NCBI GenBank assembly: GCA_031398365.1
Contig: JANNND010000313.1
Location: 1 to 5,307, forward strand
Source of the DNA: JAFDVL01 sp031398365
GTDB taxonomy: Bacteria > Acidobacteriota > Blastocatellia > RBC074
Reading direction: 5' to 3'
Length of the DNA stretch: 5,307 nt
The translations under genes were made by a program, and so were the position numbers. Below the pieces are notes generated by a model that was not told the DNA's origin, did no database searches, and was given only the letters and a program-made list of their open reading frames with translations. Shown piece by piece: positions 1 through 5,145 of the stretch (the stretch's first letter is position 1; each line of letters opens with the position of its first letter).

Positions 1-139
1 GTTGCGCCACCGGCTGGCCGTATAACTTCAAGTAACTACTCGTAAACAAGGCGAGTAACTTCTCATACTGTGCTTGCGTATATCCAGTCGCGGCACACCA
101 TTGCCGCTCCGTCGTTAAGTCTGCCATTTGGAGTTTCAT
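1..139 (-). CDS. Probable IS transposase, N-terminal fragment (cut by window edge)
   Basis: The minus strand reads 46 codons from an ATG at 139 to the window edge without a stop. An in-frame TAA lies four codons upstream, so 139 is the first ATG available; no clear Shine-Dalgarno precedes it. The peptide has the stretch ERQWCAATGYTQAQYEKLL followed by a short helix ending SYLKLYG. This resembles the N-terminal helix-turn-helix region of IS5-group (DDE_Tnp_4-like) transposases, which often carry a 'TGL/YxxxQFxxLLxxF' pattern. The DDE catalytic domain would lie outside the window, so no catalytic residue can be checked. The family call rests on pattern memory only. If correct, one IS end should fall in the AT-rich spacer just right of 139, but no terminal inverted repeat can be identified without the other end. 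Alternative: a small unrelated DNA-binding protein. Confidence 0.5.
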   Translation of the reverse strand, partial: MKLQMADLTTERQWCAATGYTQAQYEKLLALFTSSYLKLYGQPVAQ

Positions 140-240
140 AGAGGCATTTTAAAGATTGGTGCTCAAAGCTGCAAGCTCAGGCGGTATAACAGGTTGCGGC
201 GATCTGTCCCATCGCAACAACTCTATTAGACTGCAACCCA

Positions 241-302
241 AGATTTCTCATATAAGAAACAAGTTTCTCATACCAGAAACTTGTTTCTTATATGAGAAAT
301 CT
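241..302. repeat. Perfect palindrome, 28-bp arms with 6-bp loop
   Basis: Bases 241-268 are the exact reverse complement of 275-302, with loop CATACC (269-274). Symmetry ends at 240/303. The arms are AT-rich and are themselves built of shorter dyads, TTTCT-N6-AGAAA, repeated at 20-bp steps. No T-run follows the stem on either strand, so it does not look like an intrinsic terminator. It lies about 100 bp upstream of the left-reading transposase start. Plausible roles are a multi-site operator, a hairpin in the transposase leader or IS end, or an independent palindromic element. The sequence alone does not choose between these. Confidence 0.9.
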
Positions 303-324
303 GGAAGTTTCTATGATGAGAAGT
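243..324. promoter_or_regulatory. Four tandem TTTCT-N6-AGAAA dyads, operator-like array
   Basis: Four 16-bp dyads are visible: 244-259, 264-279, 284-299 and 308-323; the last ends AGAAG. The first three have centres exactly 20 bp apart, close to two helical turns; the fourth is 24 bp on. Such same-face phasing is what a cooperatively binding dimeric repressor would use. The only nearby gene start is the left-reading transposase at 139, so autoregulation or silencing of that gene is the simplest guess. No regulator gene is visible in the window, and the operator role is an inference. Confidence 0.4.
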
Positions 325-594
325 ATTTCTTTGCCTAGTTTATCGTATCCTCAATAACTGATTGGCTGGGCTGAAAAAAGTCAAACCCAAGTACAGTAGT
401 TTCTTTAGCTGTTTGTAAGTTACTTCTTTCGTACTCAACATCCGTTTTCGGTGAAGCGAATCAGATGATTTGATTGACACGGCTTTTACGGTAAAACGGG
501 GCGGACTATAGCATCGCGGGCAAATGCCGTGCAATCCTTTTTTCGCAGCGTGGGGCAGGTATGGTGGAATAGTGCGGGCGAATCTTTGGAACAG

Positions 595-665
595 TACCGC
601 GAGCGGTAGCAAGCTTGCCTGGCAACAAAAATGCTTTGGTCTTGGAGGCGGCTCGCTACCGCTCG
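595..665. repeat. REP-like GC-rich hairpin with two alternative folds
   Basis: Bases 600-614 pair with 651-665 (11 perfect bp, one mismatch, then three more), leaving a 36-nt loop. The left arm also contains the self-complementary TACCGC-GA-GCGGTA (595-608), which would compete with the long-range stem. It lies 77 bp beyond the aldolase stop codon on the minus strand, so in that transcript it would form a 3' hairpin and could stabilise or terminate it. The CGAGCGGTAGC core looks like a REP-type dispersed repeat, but only this copy is in the window. Confidence 0.65.
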
Positions 666-741
666 TTGAATATGTATAGTTCGCCGCGCCCGTTGACGGA
701 AGCGATTGCGGCTTGAGTTGGAACTTGCGACACCAATAAGT

Positions 742-1518
742 CTAATCAAACATATCCGGCTGTTCTTTGGCAATCATCGCGTACATCGGTTGGAACTGAA
801 ACCATCCGGCTTCGGTTGAGCCAACTTGTCCGCGCGTCAGGCGGGCGTGTTCGGGATCAACGCTGATCGGCGCGCCCGCGGCTTCGGCCAGCAATTGCGA
901 TTGGCAACAACGTTCCATCGTGATGAACCACCAGACGGCTTCATCTACACTTTTGCCGACGGTCAGCAAACCGTGATTGCGCAGGATCGCGGCTTTGTAA
1001 TTCCCGACCGCTTTCGCCAGACGCGCGCCTTCCTCCGGGTCAAAGACGACTCCGGTGTAATCATCGAACAAACCGTGATCTTCGTAAAACGCACAGGCGT
1101 CCTGCGTAATCGGATCAAGAAGGCGACCAAGCGTAGACCACGATTTGCCGTACATAGAATGCGCGTGGGCGGCGGCGACGACGTCAGGGCGCGCGGCATG
1201 CACTTGTGAGTGAATGGCAAAGGCGGCGCGGTTGACTTCGTATTCGCCTTCGACAACCTCGCCGCCTTCATTGACTAAGACCAGGTCGGACACTTTGATT
1301 TGCCCGAAATGCACGCCGAACGGATTGACCCAGAAATGATCGGGCCGTTCGGGATCGCGCGCGGTAATGTGTCCGGCTACGCCTTCGTCAAAGCCGAACT
1401 TGGCGAAAAGCCGAAACGATGCGGTCAGGCGCTCTTTGCGATGCCGCCGCGCCTCTTCCATCGAAGCGAATTTCGGCGGTGTGGGAATGCGCAAGGGGTT
1501 GTAAGCAGGTTGTGTCAT
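742..1518 (-). CDS. Class II aldolase/adducin family protein
   Basis: A 258-residue protein with the class II aldolase/adducin fold, the family of zinc-dependent fuculose- and rhamnulose-phosphate aldolases and related epimerases and decarboxylases. The metal triad is visible as H118 and H120 in AAAHAHSMYG and H182 in LRNHGLLTVG, preceded by the helix NRAAFAIHSQVHAARPDV. GVAGHIT near residues 47-53 is the usual N-terminal signature. The length matches the family (about 250). The start is set at the ATG at 1518, because an AAAAGGAA ribosome binding site (1526-1533) lies 7 nt upstream. An in-frame TTG at 1536 would overlap that site and add only six residues (MKRNNT). It probably acts in the cytosol. 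The substrate cannot be read: this subgroup has few characterised members and no sugar kinase or isomerase is nearby. gcdH lies 201 bp upstream in the same direction, behind a long hairpin. Confidence 0.9.
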   Translation of the reverse strand: MTQPAYNPLRIPTPPKFASMEEARRHRKERLTASFRLFAKFGFDEGVAGHITARDPERPDHFWVNPFGVHFGQIKVSDLVLVNEGGEVVEGEYEVNRAAFAIHSQVHAARPDVVAAAHAHSMYGKSWSTLGRLLDPITQDACAFYEDHGLFDDYTGVVFDPEEGARLAKAVGNYKAAILRNHGLLTVGKSVDEAVWWFITMERCCQSQLLAEAAGAPISVDPEHARLTRGQVGSTEAGWFQFQPMYAMIAKEQPDMFD

Positions 1519-1525
1519 GGTGTTG

Positions 1526-1533
1526 TTCCTTTT
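1526..1533 (-). promoter_or_regulatory. Ribosome binding site deciding the aldolase start
   Basis: On the minus strand AAAAGGAA stands 7 nt before the ATG at 1518. The alternative TTG at 1536 would place this site inside the coding sequence and has no comparable site of its own, so the ATG start is preferred. Confidence 0.75.
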
Positions 1534-1564
1534 CAAGTATCAGCAGAGCAAACGAAGAAGCGAC

Positions 1565-1701
1565 TACGGAACAGACGGAAATAACGGAAGAGACGGAAAA
1601 GAAATGTTTCTTGCTGGCAACGATGATGGGTGGTTGTCATAGTGCCACGTCGTTAGCGGGTCTTCTTTTCCGTTTGTTTCGTTATTTCCGTCTGTTCCGT
1701 A
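1565..1701. repeat. Long inverted repeat, 39-bp arms of 9-bp ACGGAANNN units
   Basis: Arms 1565-1603 and 1663-1701 are reverse complements with three mismatches; the loop is 59 nt (1604-1662). Each arm is four back-to-back 9-mers. The left arm reads ACGGAACAG, ACGGAAATA, ACGGAAGAG, ACGGAAAAG (1566-1601). The opposite arm differs mainly in its third unit (ACGAAACAA). The element fills most of the 201-bp spacer between gcdH and the aldolase gene, ending 19 bp from the gcdH stop. If the two genes are cotranscribed, the RNA would carry a long stem that could be an RNase III target or a partial terminator. It could also be a MITE-like or REP-like mobile element. No target duplication is evident. 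Confidence 0.85.
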
Positions 1702-1719
1702 ATCTCTCTGAAATTTCTT

Positions 1720-2889
1720 CTACGAAAACGCGTCCAAACCCGTCAGATGCCGACCGACGGAAAGCAAGTGGACTTCATGCGTGCCTTCGTATGTATACAC
1801 GGATTCCAAATTCGCCATGTGGCGCATAATCGGGTACTCCGCCATCACGCCGTTGCCGCCGAGAATCGTGCGCGCGGCATAGGCGACGTTGCGCGCCATC
1901 TCCACGTTGTTCATCTTCGCCATCGAAACGTGCAACGGATCCATCGTGCCTTCGTCTTTCATCCGCCCTAACCGCAGGCAGAGCAATTGCGCTTTGGTGA
2001 TTTCGGTCGCCATCTCAACCAGCTTCTTTTGCGTCAATTGAAACCCGGCAATGGGACGATCAAATTGCACGCGCTGTTTCGCATAGTTCAGCGCAGTCGT
2101 GTAGCAATCAATCGCCGCGCCAATCGCGCCCCACGCAATGCCATAGCGCGCCTGCGTCAGGCACATCAATGGACTCTTCAGGCCTTTGCTGTCAGGCAGC
2201 AAACTGTCTTCGGGAAGATGGCAGTCTTGAAAATACAATTCGGAAGTCACTGACGCGCGCAGGCTCATCTTGTGATGAAGTTCAGGAGCGGTAAAACCGG
2301 GCGTGCCTTTTTCGACCAGAAAGCCGCGAATCGTATCGTCATCCGTTTTCGCCCACACAATCGCAATATCGGCCAGCGTCCCGTTTGTAATCCAAGCCTT
2401 GCTGCCATTGAGCAACCAGCCATCGGCAACTTTTTTGGCGCGCGTTTTCATGCTCGCCGGATTCGAGCCGGAGTTCGCTTCCGTTAAGCCAAAACAACCA
2501 ATGGCCTTGCCCGCCGCCATCGCAGGAAGCCATTTCATGCGTTGCTCTTCACTGCCAAAGGCGTAAATCGGATACATGCAAAGCGAGCTTTGCACCGAGA
2601 CAAAACTGCGCAACCCGGAATCGCCCGCTTCCAACTCCTGCGTGGTCAAACCATAGATGACGTTGTTCGCACCGGCGCAGCCATATTGCTCCGGCAAAGT
2701 CGAGCCGAACAAGCCCAAATCGGCGATCTCTGCAATCAGTTCGCGCGGGAATTTGGCCTCTTCATAGCACTCGGCAATGATCGGTTTGACCTTCTCTTCG
2801 ACAAAGCTGCGCACGGTTTGTTGCGCCAGTTTTTCTTCGTCGGACAGCAAGGTTGAGATGTTATAAAAATCAGTAATATCAGGTTTCAT
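1720..2889 (-). CDS. gcdH: Glutaryl-CoA dehydrogenase (acyl-CoA dehydrogenase family)
   Basis: A 389-residue FAD enzyme expected to oxidise and decarboxylate glutaryl-CoA to crotonyl-CoA in lysine, tryptophan and aromatic-acid breakdown, passing electrons to ETF. The segment ELEAGDSGLRSFVSVQSSL (85-103) is the GCDH hallmark: R94 and S98 match the substrate-carboxylate-binding residues of the mature human enzyme, and E87 is also kept. CFGLTEANSGS (132-142) and WITN (166-169) are the flavin-binding motifs, and ARYGIAWG (247-254) is typical of GCDH. The catalytic base is E368 in TYEGTHEVH, preceded by Y367. Keeping both E87 and this Tyr favours the decarboxylating form over the non-decarboxylating one of some anaerobes (inference). 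One small oddity is N143, where the family usually has Asp. The ATG at 2889 has AAGGA (2899-2903) 9 nt upstream. The protein is cytosolic and full length. The serine hydrolase gene lies upstream on the same strand, 184 bp away. Confidence 0.93.
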   Translation of the reverse strand: MKPDITDFYNISTLLSDEEKLAQQTVRSFVEEKVKPIIAECYEEAKFPRELIAEIADLGLFGSTLPEQYGCAGANNVIYGLTTQELEAGDSGLRSFVSVQSSLCMYPIYAFGSEEQRMKWLPAMAAGKAIGCFGLTEANSGSNPASMKTRAKKVADGWLLNGSKAWITNGTLADIAIVWAKTDDDTIRGFLVEKGTPGFTAPELHHKMSLRASVTSELYFQDCHLPEDSLLPDSKGLKSPLMCLTQARYGIAWGAIGAAIDCYTTALNYAKQRVQFDRPIAGFQLTQKKLVEMATEITKAQLLCLRLGRMKDEGTMDPLHVSMAKMNNVEMARNVAYAARTILGGNGVMAEYPIMRHMANLESVYTYEGTHEVHLLSVGRHLTGLDAFS

Positions 2890-2905
2890 GAAAAATAATC
2901 CTTAG

Positions 2906-2935
2906 AAAAAGTAGCGCAAACGGTCAGCTTGCGCT
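2906..2935 (-). terminator. Terminator- or attenuator-like hairpin in the gcdH leader
   Basis: On the minus strand AGCGCAA (2935-2929) pairs with TTGCGCT (2919-2913) around a 9-nt loop and is followed after two bases by CTTTTTC. A 7-bp stem plus a T5 run is a modest intrinsic terminator. It lies about 140 nt after the serine hydrolase stop and about 20 nt before the gcdH start. It could end the upstream transcript or act as an attenuator for gcdH. The stem is short, so confidence is limited. Confidence 0.4.
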
Positions 2936-3073
2936 GGTTTCATTAGGCAGCGCGTCAATGAAGCGATACAAGCGAACAGGCGATGCCGACTGCTTTGAGG
3001 AAATACGCCCATGCAAATTTCGCGCGAATTTTCCTTTTACTGCGAGCGTGATTTTCATTCGCCAATTCCCTGC

Positions 3074-4366
3074 TCAATCAATGATCGCCTGATACGCAAG
3101 CTGCTTGAATTCCTTGCGATAGGTTAAATCAGAAGAGGGCAAAATCTGAATCATAAACACGCCGATCATTTGCTCCTGCGGATCAATCCAGAACGAAGTC
3201 CCCGCCGCGCCGCCCCAATTGTATTCGCCAGTTGAGCCAATAATCCCCGTTTTGCCAACGCCGCGATTGACGGCAAAGGTCAGCCCAAAACCATAGCCCA
3301 TCGGCAAGGTGGGACTGACCACCGGCAAATCGCCGAGATGATCGGTACTCATTAACTCCACCGTCTTGCGGCTTAACAATCGCACACCGTCCAGTTCGCC
3401 ACCATTCAATAACATCTGCACAAATCGCGCATAATCCATCGCCGTCGAAACCAGCCCTGCGCCACCCAGTAATAACACTGCAGGCTTTTTATACGATTCC
3501 TGCGGCGTCCCGGTGTGCCGTTTGATCGTTGTCTTATCTTCGTTCAGTGTGTACAGCGTGGTCAGGCGATCCCACTTTTCCTGCGGCACAGAAAAGCCCG
3601 TATCCACCATGCCAAGCGGTTTGAGAATGCGTTCCTCGAAAAATTTGTCGAGCGATTGGCCGGACACAACCTCAATCAAGCGCCCCAGCACATCAATCGA
3701 AAGACTGTAATCCCAAACAGTGCCGGGCTGATGTACGAGCGGTGCTTTCGCCATACGTTTGACGGCTTCTTCAATCGTGATGTCATTGCGCGTGGCACCG
3801 AGCTTTGCATACAGCAACTCGCCCTTCTCATCGCGCGGGCCGAGATAATCCAAACCGGATGTATGGCGCAGCAAATCCCGAATGGTAATCTCGCGTTCGG
3901 CGGGGACAAGGTAGTAAAGGCGCTTGCCTGTGTCCGGGTCTTTTTTGTCTACGGCAACTTTCATCGCAGCGAATTCAGGCAGGTATTTCGAGAGCGGATC
4001 ATTGATCGAAAACTTGCCCTCTTCGTACAACATCATCGTCGCGACGCCCGTCACCGCTTTGGTCATTGAATAGATGCGAAAGAGCGCATCCTTGCGCATC
4101 GGCTTGTTGCCTTCCTTGTCCATCATCCCCCAGCTTTCAAAGTAGCCGATCTTACCGCGCCGGGCGATCAAGCCAATTCCACCCGCGATTCGATTGGCGG
4201 CGACGTGTTGTTGCATCACCTGTCCGATGCGGTCAAGACGTTCTTTGGACAAACCTGCTTCCGCAGGCGCAGCAGGCTTCAAGCCATTGCCATTGCTGGA
4301 CGAAGCGAGGGCCAGCGAAGCAGTTAAAATTAAGCTGAGCAGCAAATATTGCAGGGGGCGGGCCAT
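3074..4366 (-). CDS. Exported serine hydrolase, beta-lactamase/family VIII esterase type
   Basis: A 430-residue protein of the class C beta-lactamase superfamily (Pfam Beta-lactamase), which includes family VIII esterases, D-aminopeptidases and penicillin-binding-like proteins. Residues 1-21 form a signal peptide: positive start MAR, a leucine-rich core, then ALA|SS, so it is likely periplasmic or secreted. No lipobox Cys is seen. The nucleophile motif is S100-M-T-K103 in FRIYSMTKAVTG. The Tyr motif is Y220 in WDYSLSIDVLGR, lacking the Asn of the classic YxN. The third motif is WGGAAGTSFWIDP (384-396), where true lactamases have KTG. RHTSGLDY (167-174) is another family signature. These departures point to an esterase or peptidase rather than an antibiotic-degrading lactamase. 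The substrate is unknown. The ATG at 4366 has AAGGA (4376-4380) 9 nt upstream. A promoter candidate lies about 55-83 bp upstream. Confidence 0.92.
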   Translation of the reverse strand: MARPLQYLLLSLILTASLALASSSNGNGLKPAAPAEAGLSKERLDRIGQVMQQHVAANRIAGGIGLIARRGKIGYFESWGMMDKEGNKPMRKDALFRIYSMTKAVTGVATMMLYEEGKFSINDPLSKYLPEFAAMKVAVDKKDPDTGKRLYYLVPAEREITIRDLLRHTSGLDYLGPRDEKGELLYAKLGATRNDITIEEAVKRMAKAPLVHQPGTVWDYSLSIDVLGRLIEVVSGQSLDKFFEERILKPLGMVDTGFSVPQEKWDRLTTLYTLNEDKTTIKRHTGTPQESYKKPAVLLLGGAGLVSTAMDYARFVQMLLNGGELDGVRLLSRKTVELMSTDHLGDLPVVSPTLPMGYGFGLTFAVNRGVGKTGIIGSTGEYNWGGAAGTSFWIDPQEQMIGVFMIQILPSSDLTYRKEFKQLAYQAIID

Positions 4367-4420
4367 TGAAAATTTTCCTTTCCAGTGAGCAAAACGGAAG
4401 AGCAGCGGACTTAGTGGATC

Positions 4421-4449
4421 AGGCTACTTTTCACTCGCACGATTGTCAA
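4421..4449 (-). promoter_or_regulatory. Promoter candidate for the serine hydrolase gene
   Basis: The minus strand has a perfect TTGACA -35 box (4449-4444), a 17-bp spacer, and TAGCCT (4426-4421) as a weak -10 box with three of six consensus bases, including TA and the final T. Transcription would begin near 4414, giving a leader of about 48 nt that contains the AAGGA ribosome binding site. Confidence 0.45.
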
Positions 4450-4559
4450 TCACTGTTTGCTACCGCGCAAAGAGATTGGCAGGAATTGAAGGTATAAGCG
4501 AAAGGCAACCAGTGGAATACTGATAAATCGGGGCATTAGAGTCATTCAATTTGCGGCAG

Positions 4560-4646
4560 AATAGACCACGGATGACGCGGATGGGGCGGATGTTCGCTGC
4601 TCCGATCCGCCTTGATCTGCTTGATCCGCCTCATCCGTGGTCTATT
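4560..4646. repeat. Inverted repeat with 9-bp RCGGATNNN units
   Basis: Bases 4560-4575 are an exact 16-bp reverse complement of 4631-4646, each outer end reading AATAGACCACGGATGA. Inside, the left arm is three 9-mers (ACGGATGAC, GCGGATGGG, GCGGATGTT; 4568-4594). The right arm read in reverse has ACGGATGAG, GCGGATCAA and GCAGATCAA (4638-4612), then one more unit after a single extra base. The element is about 87 bp and compact, and sits between divergent genes, so it looks like a REP- or MITE-type dispersed palindrome. Because the arms have unequal unit numbers, the inner stem must bulge. No flanking target duplication is obvious. Confidence 0.8.
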
Positions 4647-4694
4647 GCACTACCAACTGGAAAACCGAATAGCCCTGTCGGGGCATCTTGTGAA

Positions 4695-4723
4695 TTGCCA
4701 TTCATCAAGACCATACATATACT
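4695..4723 (+). promoter_or_regulatory. xisH promoter candidate, leaderless geometry
   Basis: TTGCCA (4695-4700), a 17-bp spacer, and TATACT (4718-4723) match five of six consensus bases at each box. The xisH ATG begins only 7 nt after the -10 box, where transcription would be expected to start, and no Shine-Dalgarno lies upstream. The transcript would therefore be leaderless. Confidence 0.55.
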
Positions 4724-4729
4724 TTGACA

Positions 4730-4831
4730 ATGGCCAAGCTTGATACGATCCACCAAATGGTAAAGAATGCACTCGTCAAAGATGGTTGGGAGATTACTGA
4801 CGATCCCTATCCGATCCATACGAGGAGATGA
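4730..4831 (+). pseudogene. xisH: xisH, N-terminal part (frame broken)
   Basis: A 33-codon frame beginning MAKLDTIHQMVKNALVKDGW and going on to EITDDPYPIH, ending at TGA 4829-4831. This is the conserved first helix and strand of XisH proteins, whose usual opening is a 'V-K-N-A-L-x-K-D-G-W-x-I-T-x-D-P' pattern. The remainder of the protein continues in the frame one base back, starting with YEE at 4819. Adding one base at about 4817-4819 joins the two as DPYPIHYEEMTLQADL, giving a 138-residue product, the normal XisH length. The last three residues before the stop (TRR) are out-of-frame noise. The break may be a true mutation, a sequencing or assembly error, or programmed slippage. Confidence 0.75.
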
Positions 4832-5145
4832 CACTTCAAGCCGATTTAGCGGCGGAGCGGACGATTGCAGCAGAACGCGCAGGTCGCAAAATTGTCGTCG
4901 AAATCAAGAGCTTTATAGGTCAATCGCACACGCAAGATTTCAAACTTGCGTTAGGCCAATACAACCTTTATTTGGGTTTGCTCGAACTCACTGCCCCGGA
5001 TCGCAAGCTGTACCTCGCCATCAGCCATAAAATCTATGACAAGTACTTTCGCCAGAAAGCAGTGCAGATGATTGCTGAACGGTTTCAGCTTGCTATGATA
5101 ATTGTGAACCTGGAAACGGAGGAAATTGTGCAATGGATAAGATAA
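4828..5145 (+). CDS. xisH: XisH family protein, main part (5' end frameshifted away)
   Basis: A 105-residue open frame homologous to XisH, the fdxN-element excision controlling factor of heterocystous cyanobacteria, which is needed with XisI and the recombinase XisF. XisH proteins belong, to my knowledge, to the PD-(D/E)XK nuclease-like superfamily. The matching core here is D6 in ADLAAER and E25-I-K27 in VVEIKSF, followed by the family stretches QDFKLALGQYNLYLGLLELTAPDRKLYLAIS and a C-terminal EIVQWI. The ATG at 4828 overlaps the stop of the N-terminal fragment as ATGA and has GAGGAG directly against it, too close for a normal ribosome binding site. Codons YEE just before it (4819-4827) are also XisH sequence, so this ATG is internal to the original gene. 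The 3' end overlaps xisI by 13 bp, the usual xisHI arrangement. Outside cyanobacterial nif regions the function of such pairs is not established. Confidence 0.85.
   Translation: MTLQADLAAERTIAAERAGRKIVVEIKSFIGQSHTQDFKLALGQYNLYLGLLELTAPDRKLYLAISHKIYDKYFRQKAVQMIAERFQLAMIIVNLETEEIVQWIR
5118..5122 (+). promoter_or_regulatory. Ribosome binding site of xisI inside xisH
   Basis: GGAGG stands 10 nt before the xisI ATG, within the last codons of xisH. With the 13-bp gene overlap it indicates coupled translation of the pair. It also supports the start at 5133. Confidence 0.7.

Larger units (their letters stand above)
140..741. other. 602-bp gene-free spacer with inverted repeats
   Basis: Open frames here (for example 156-338 plus, 340-612 minus, 486-773 minus) show no recognisable domain, no good ribosome binding site and low-complexity or shadow-like composition. 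The spacer divides into an AT-rich left part with a tandem dyad array (243-323), a middle part with only a minor 13-bp palindrome (484-496), and a GC-rich REP-like hairpin (595-665) near the end of the aldolase gene. It lies between a left-reading transposase fragment and the 3' end of the left-reading aldolase gene, so it may contain an IS boundary. Confidence 0.6.
4367..4729. other. 363-bp divergent intergenic region
   Basis: This region separates the left-reading serine hydrolase from the right-reading xisH. It contains the hydrolase ribosome binding site and promoter candidate (4376-4449), about 110 bp with no feature I can name (4450-4559), an inverted repeat (4560-4646), and the xisH promoter candidate (4695-4723). 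No convincing open frame lies within it. Confidence 0.7.

Noticed and set aside
243..324. CRISPR array
   Set aside because: The repeats are about 18 bp with 2-6 bp between them, too short and with no spacers; they are dyads, not CRISPR repeats.
156..338. 60-codon plus-strand open frame at the dyad array
   Set aside because: Half of it is the palindrome, there is no ribosome binding site or family signature, and the composition is not gene-like.
484..496. Palindrome TTTTACGGTAAAA
   Set aside because: It is short, isolated and far from any gene start, so an operator claim is unsupported.
340..773. Two overlapping minus-strand open frames after the aldolase gene
   Set aside because: They are rich in Arg, Cys and Ser in a way typical of noncoding translation, run through a REP-like hairpin, and match no family I recognise.
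826..1209. 127-codon plus-strand open frame opposite the aldolase gene
   Set aside because: It is the complement of a strongly conserved coding region and carries no motif.
1419..1829. Plus-strand open frame with a Thr-Glu-x repeat (TEQTEITEETE)
   Set aside because: The repeat is only the translation of the 9-bp ACGGAANNN array. The frame overlaps two well-supported genes on the other strand and has no domain.
3019..3028. Palindrome TTCGCGCGAA in the gcdH-hydrolase spacer
   Set aside because: A single 10-bp palindrome in a GC-rich genome is easily due to chance, and no second copy is present.
3515..4069. 184-codon plus-strand open frame opposite the serine hydrolase
   Set aside because: It is antisense to a gene with clear catalytic motifs and a signal peptide, and resembles an antisense shadow.
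4724..4729. TTGACA just before the xisH ATG as a -35 box
   Set aside because: No acceptable -10 box lies 16-18 bp downstream (GATCCA at the 17-bp position); the TTGCCA/TATACT pair fits better.
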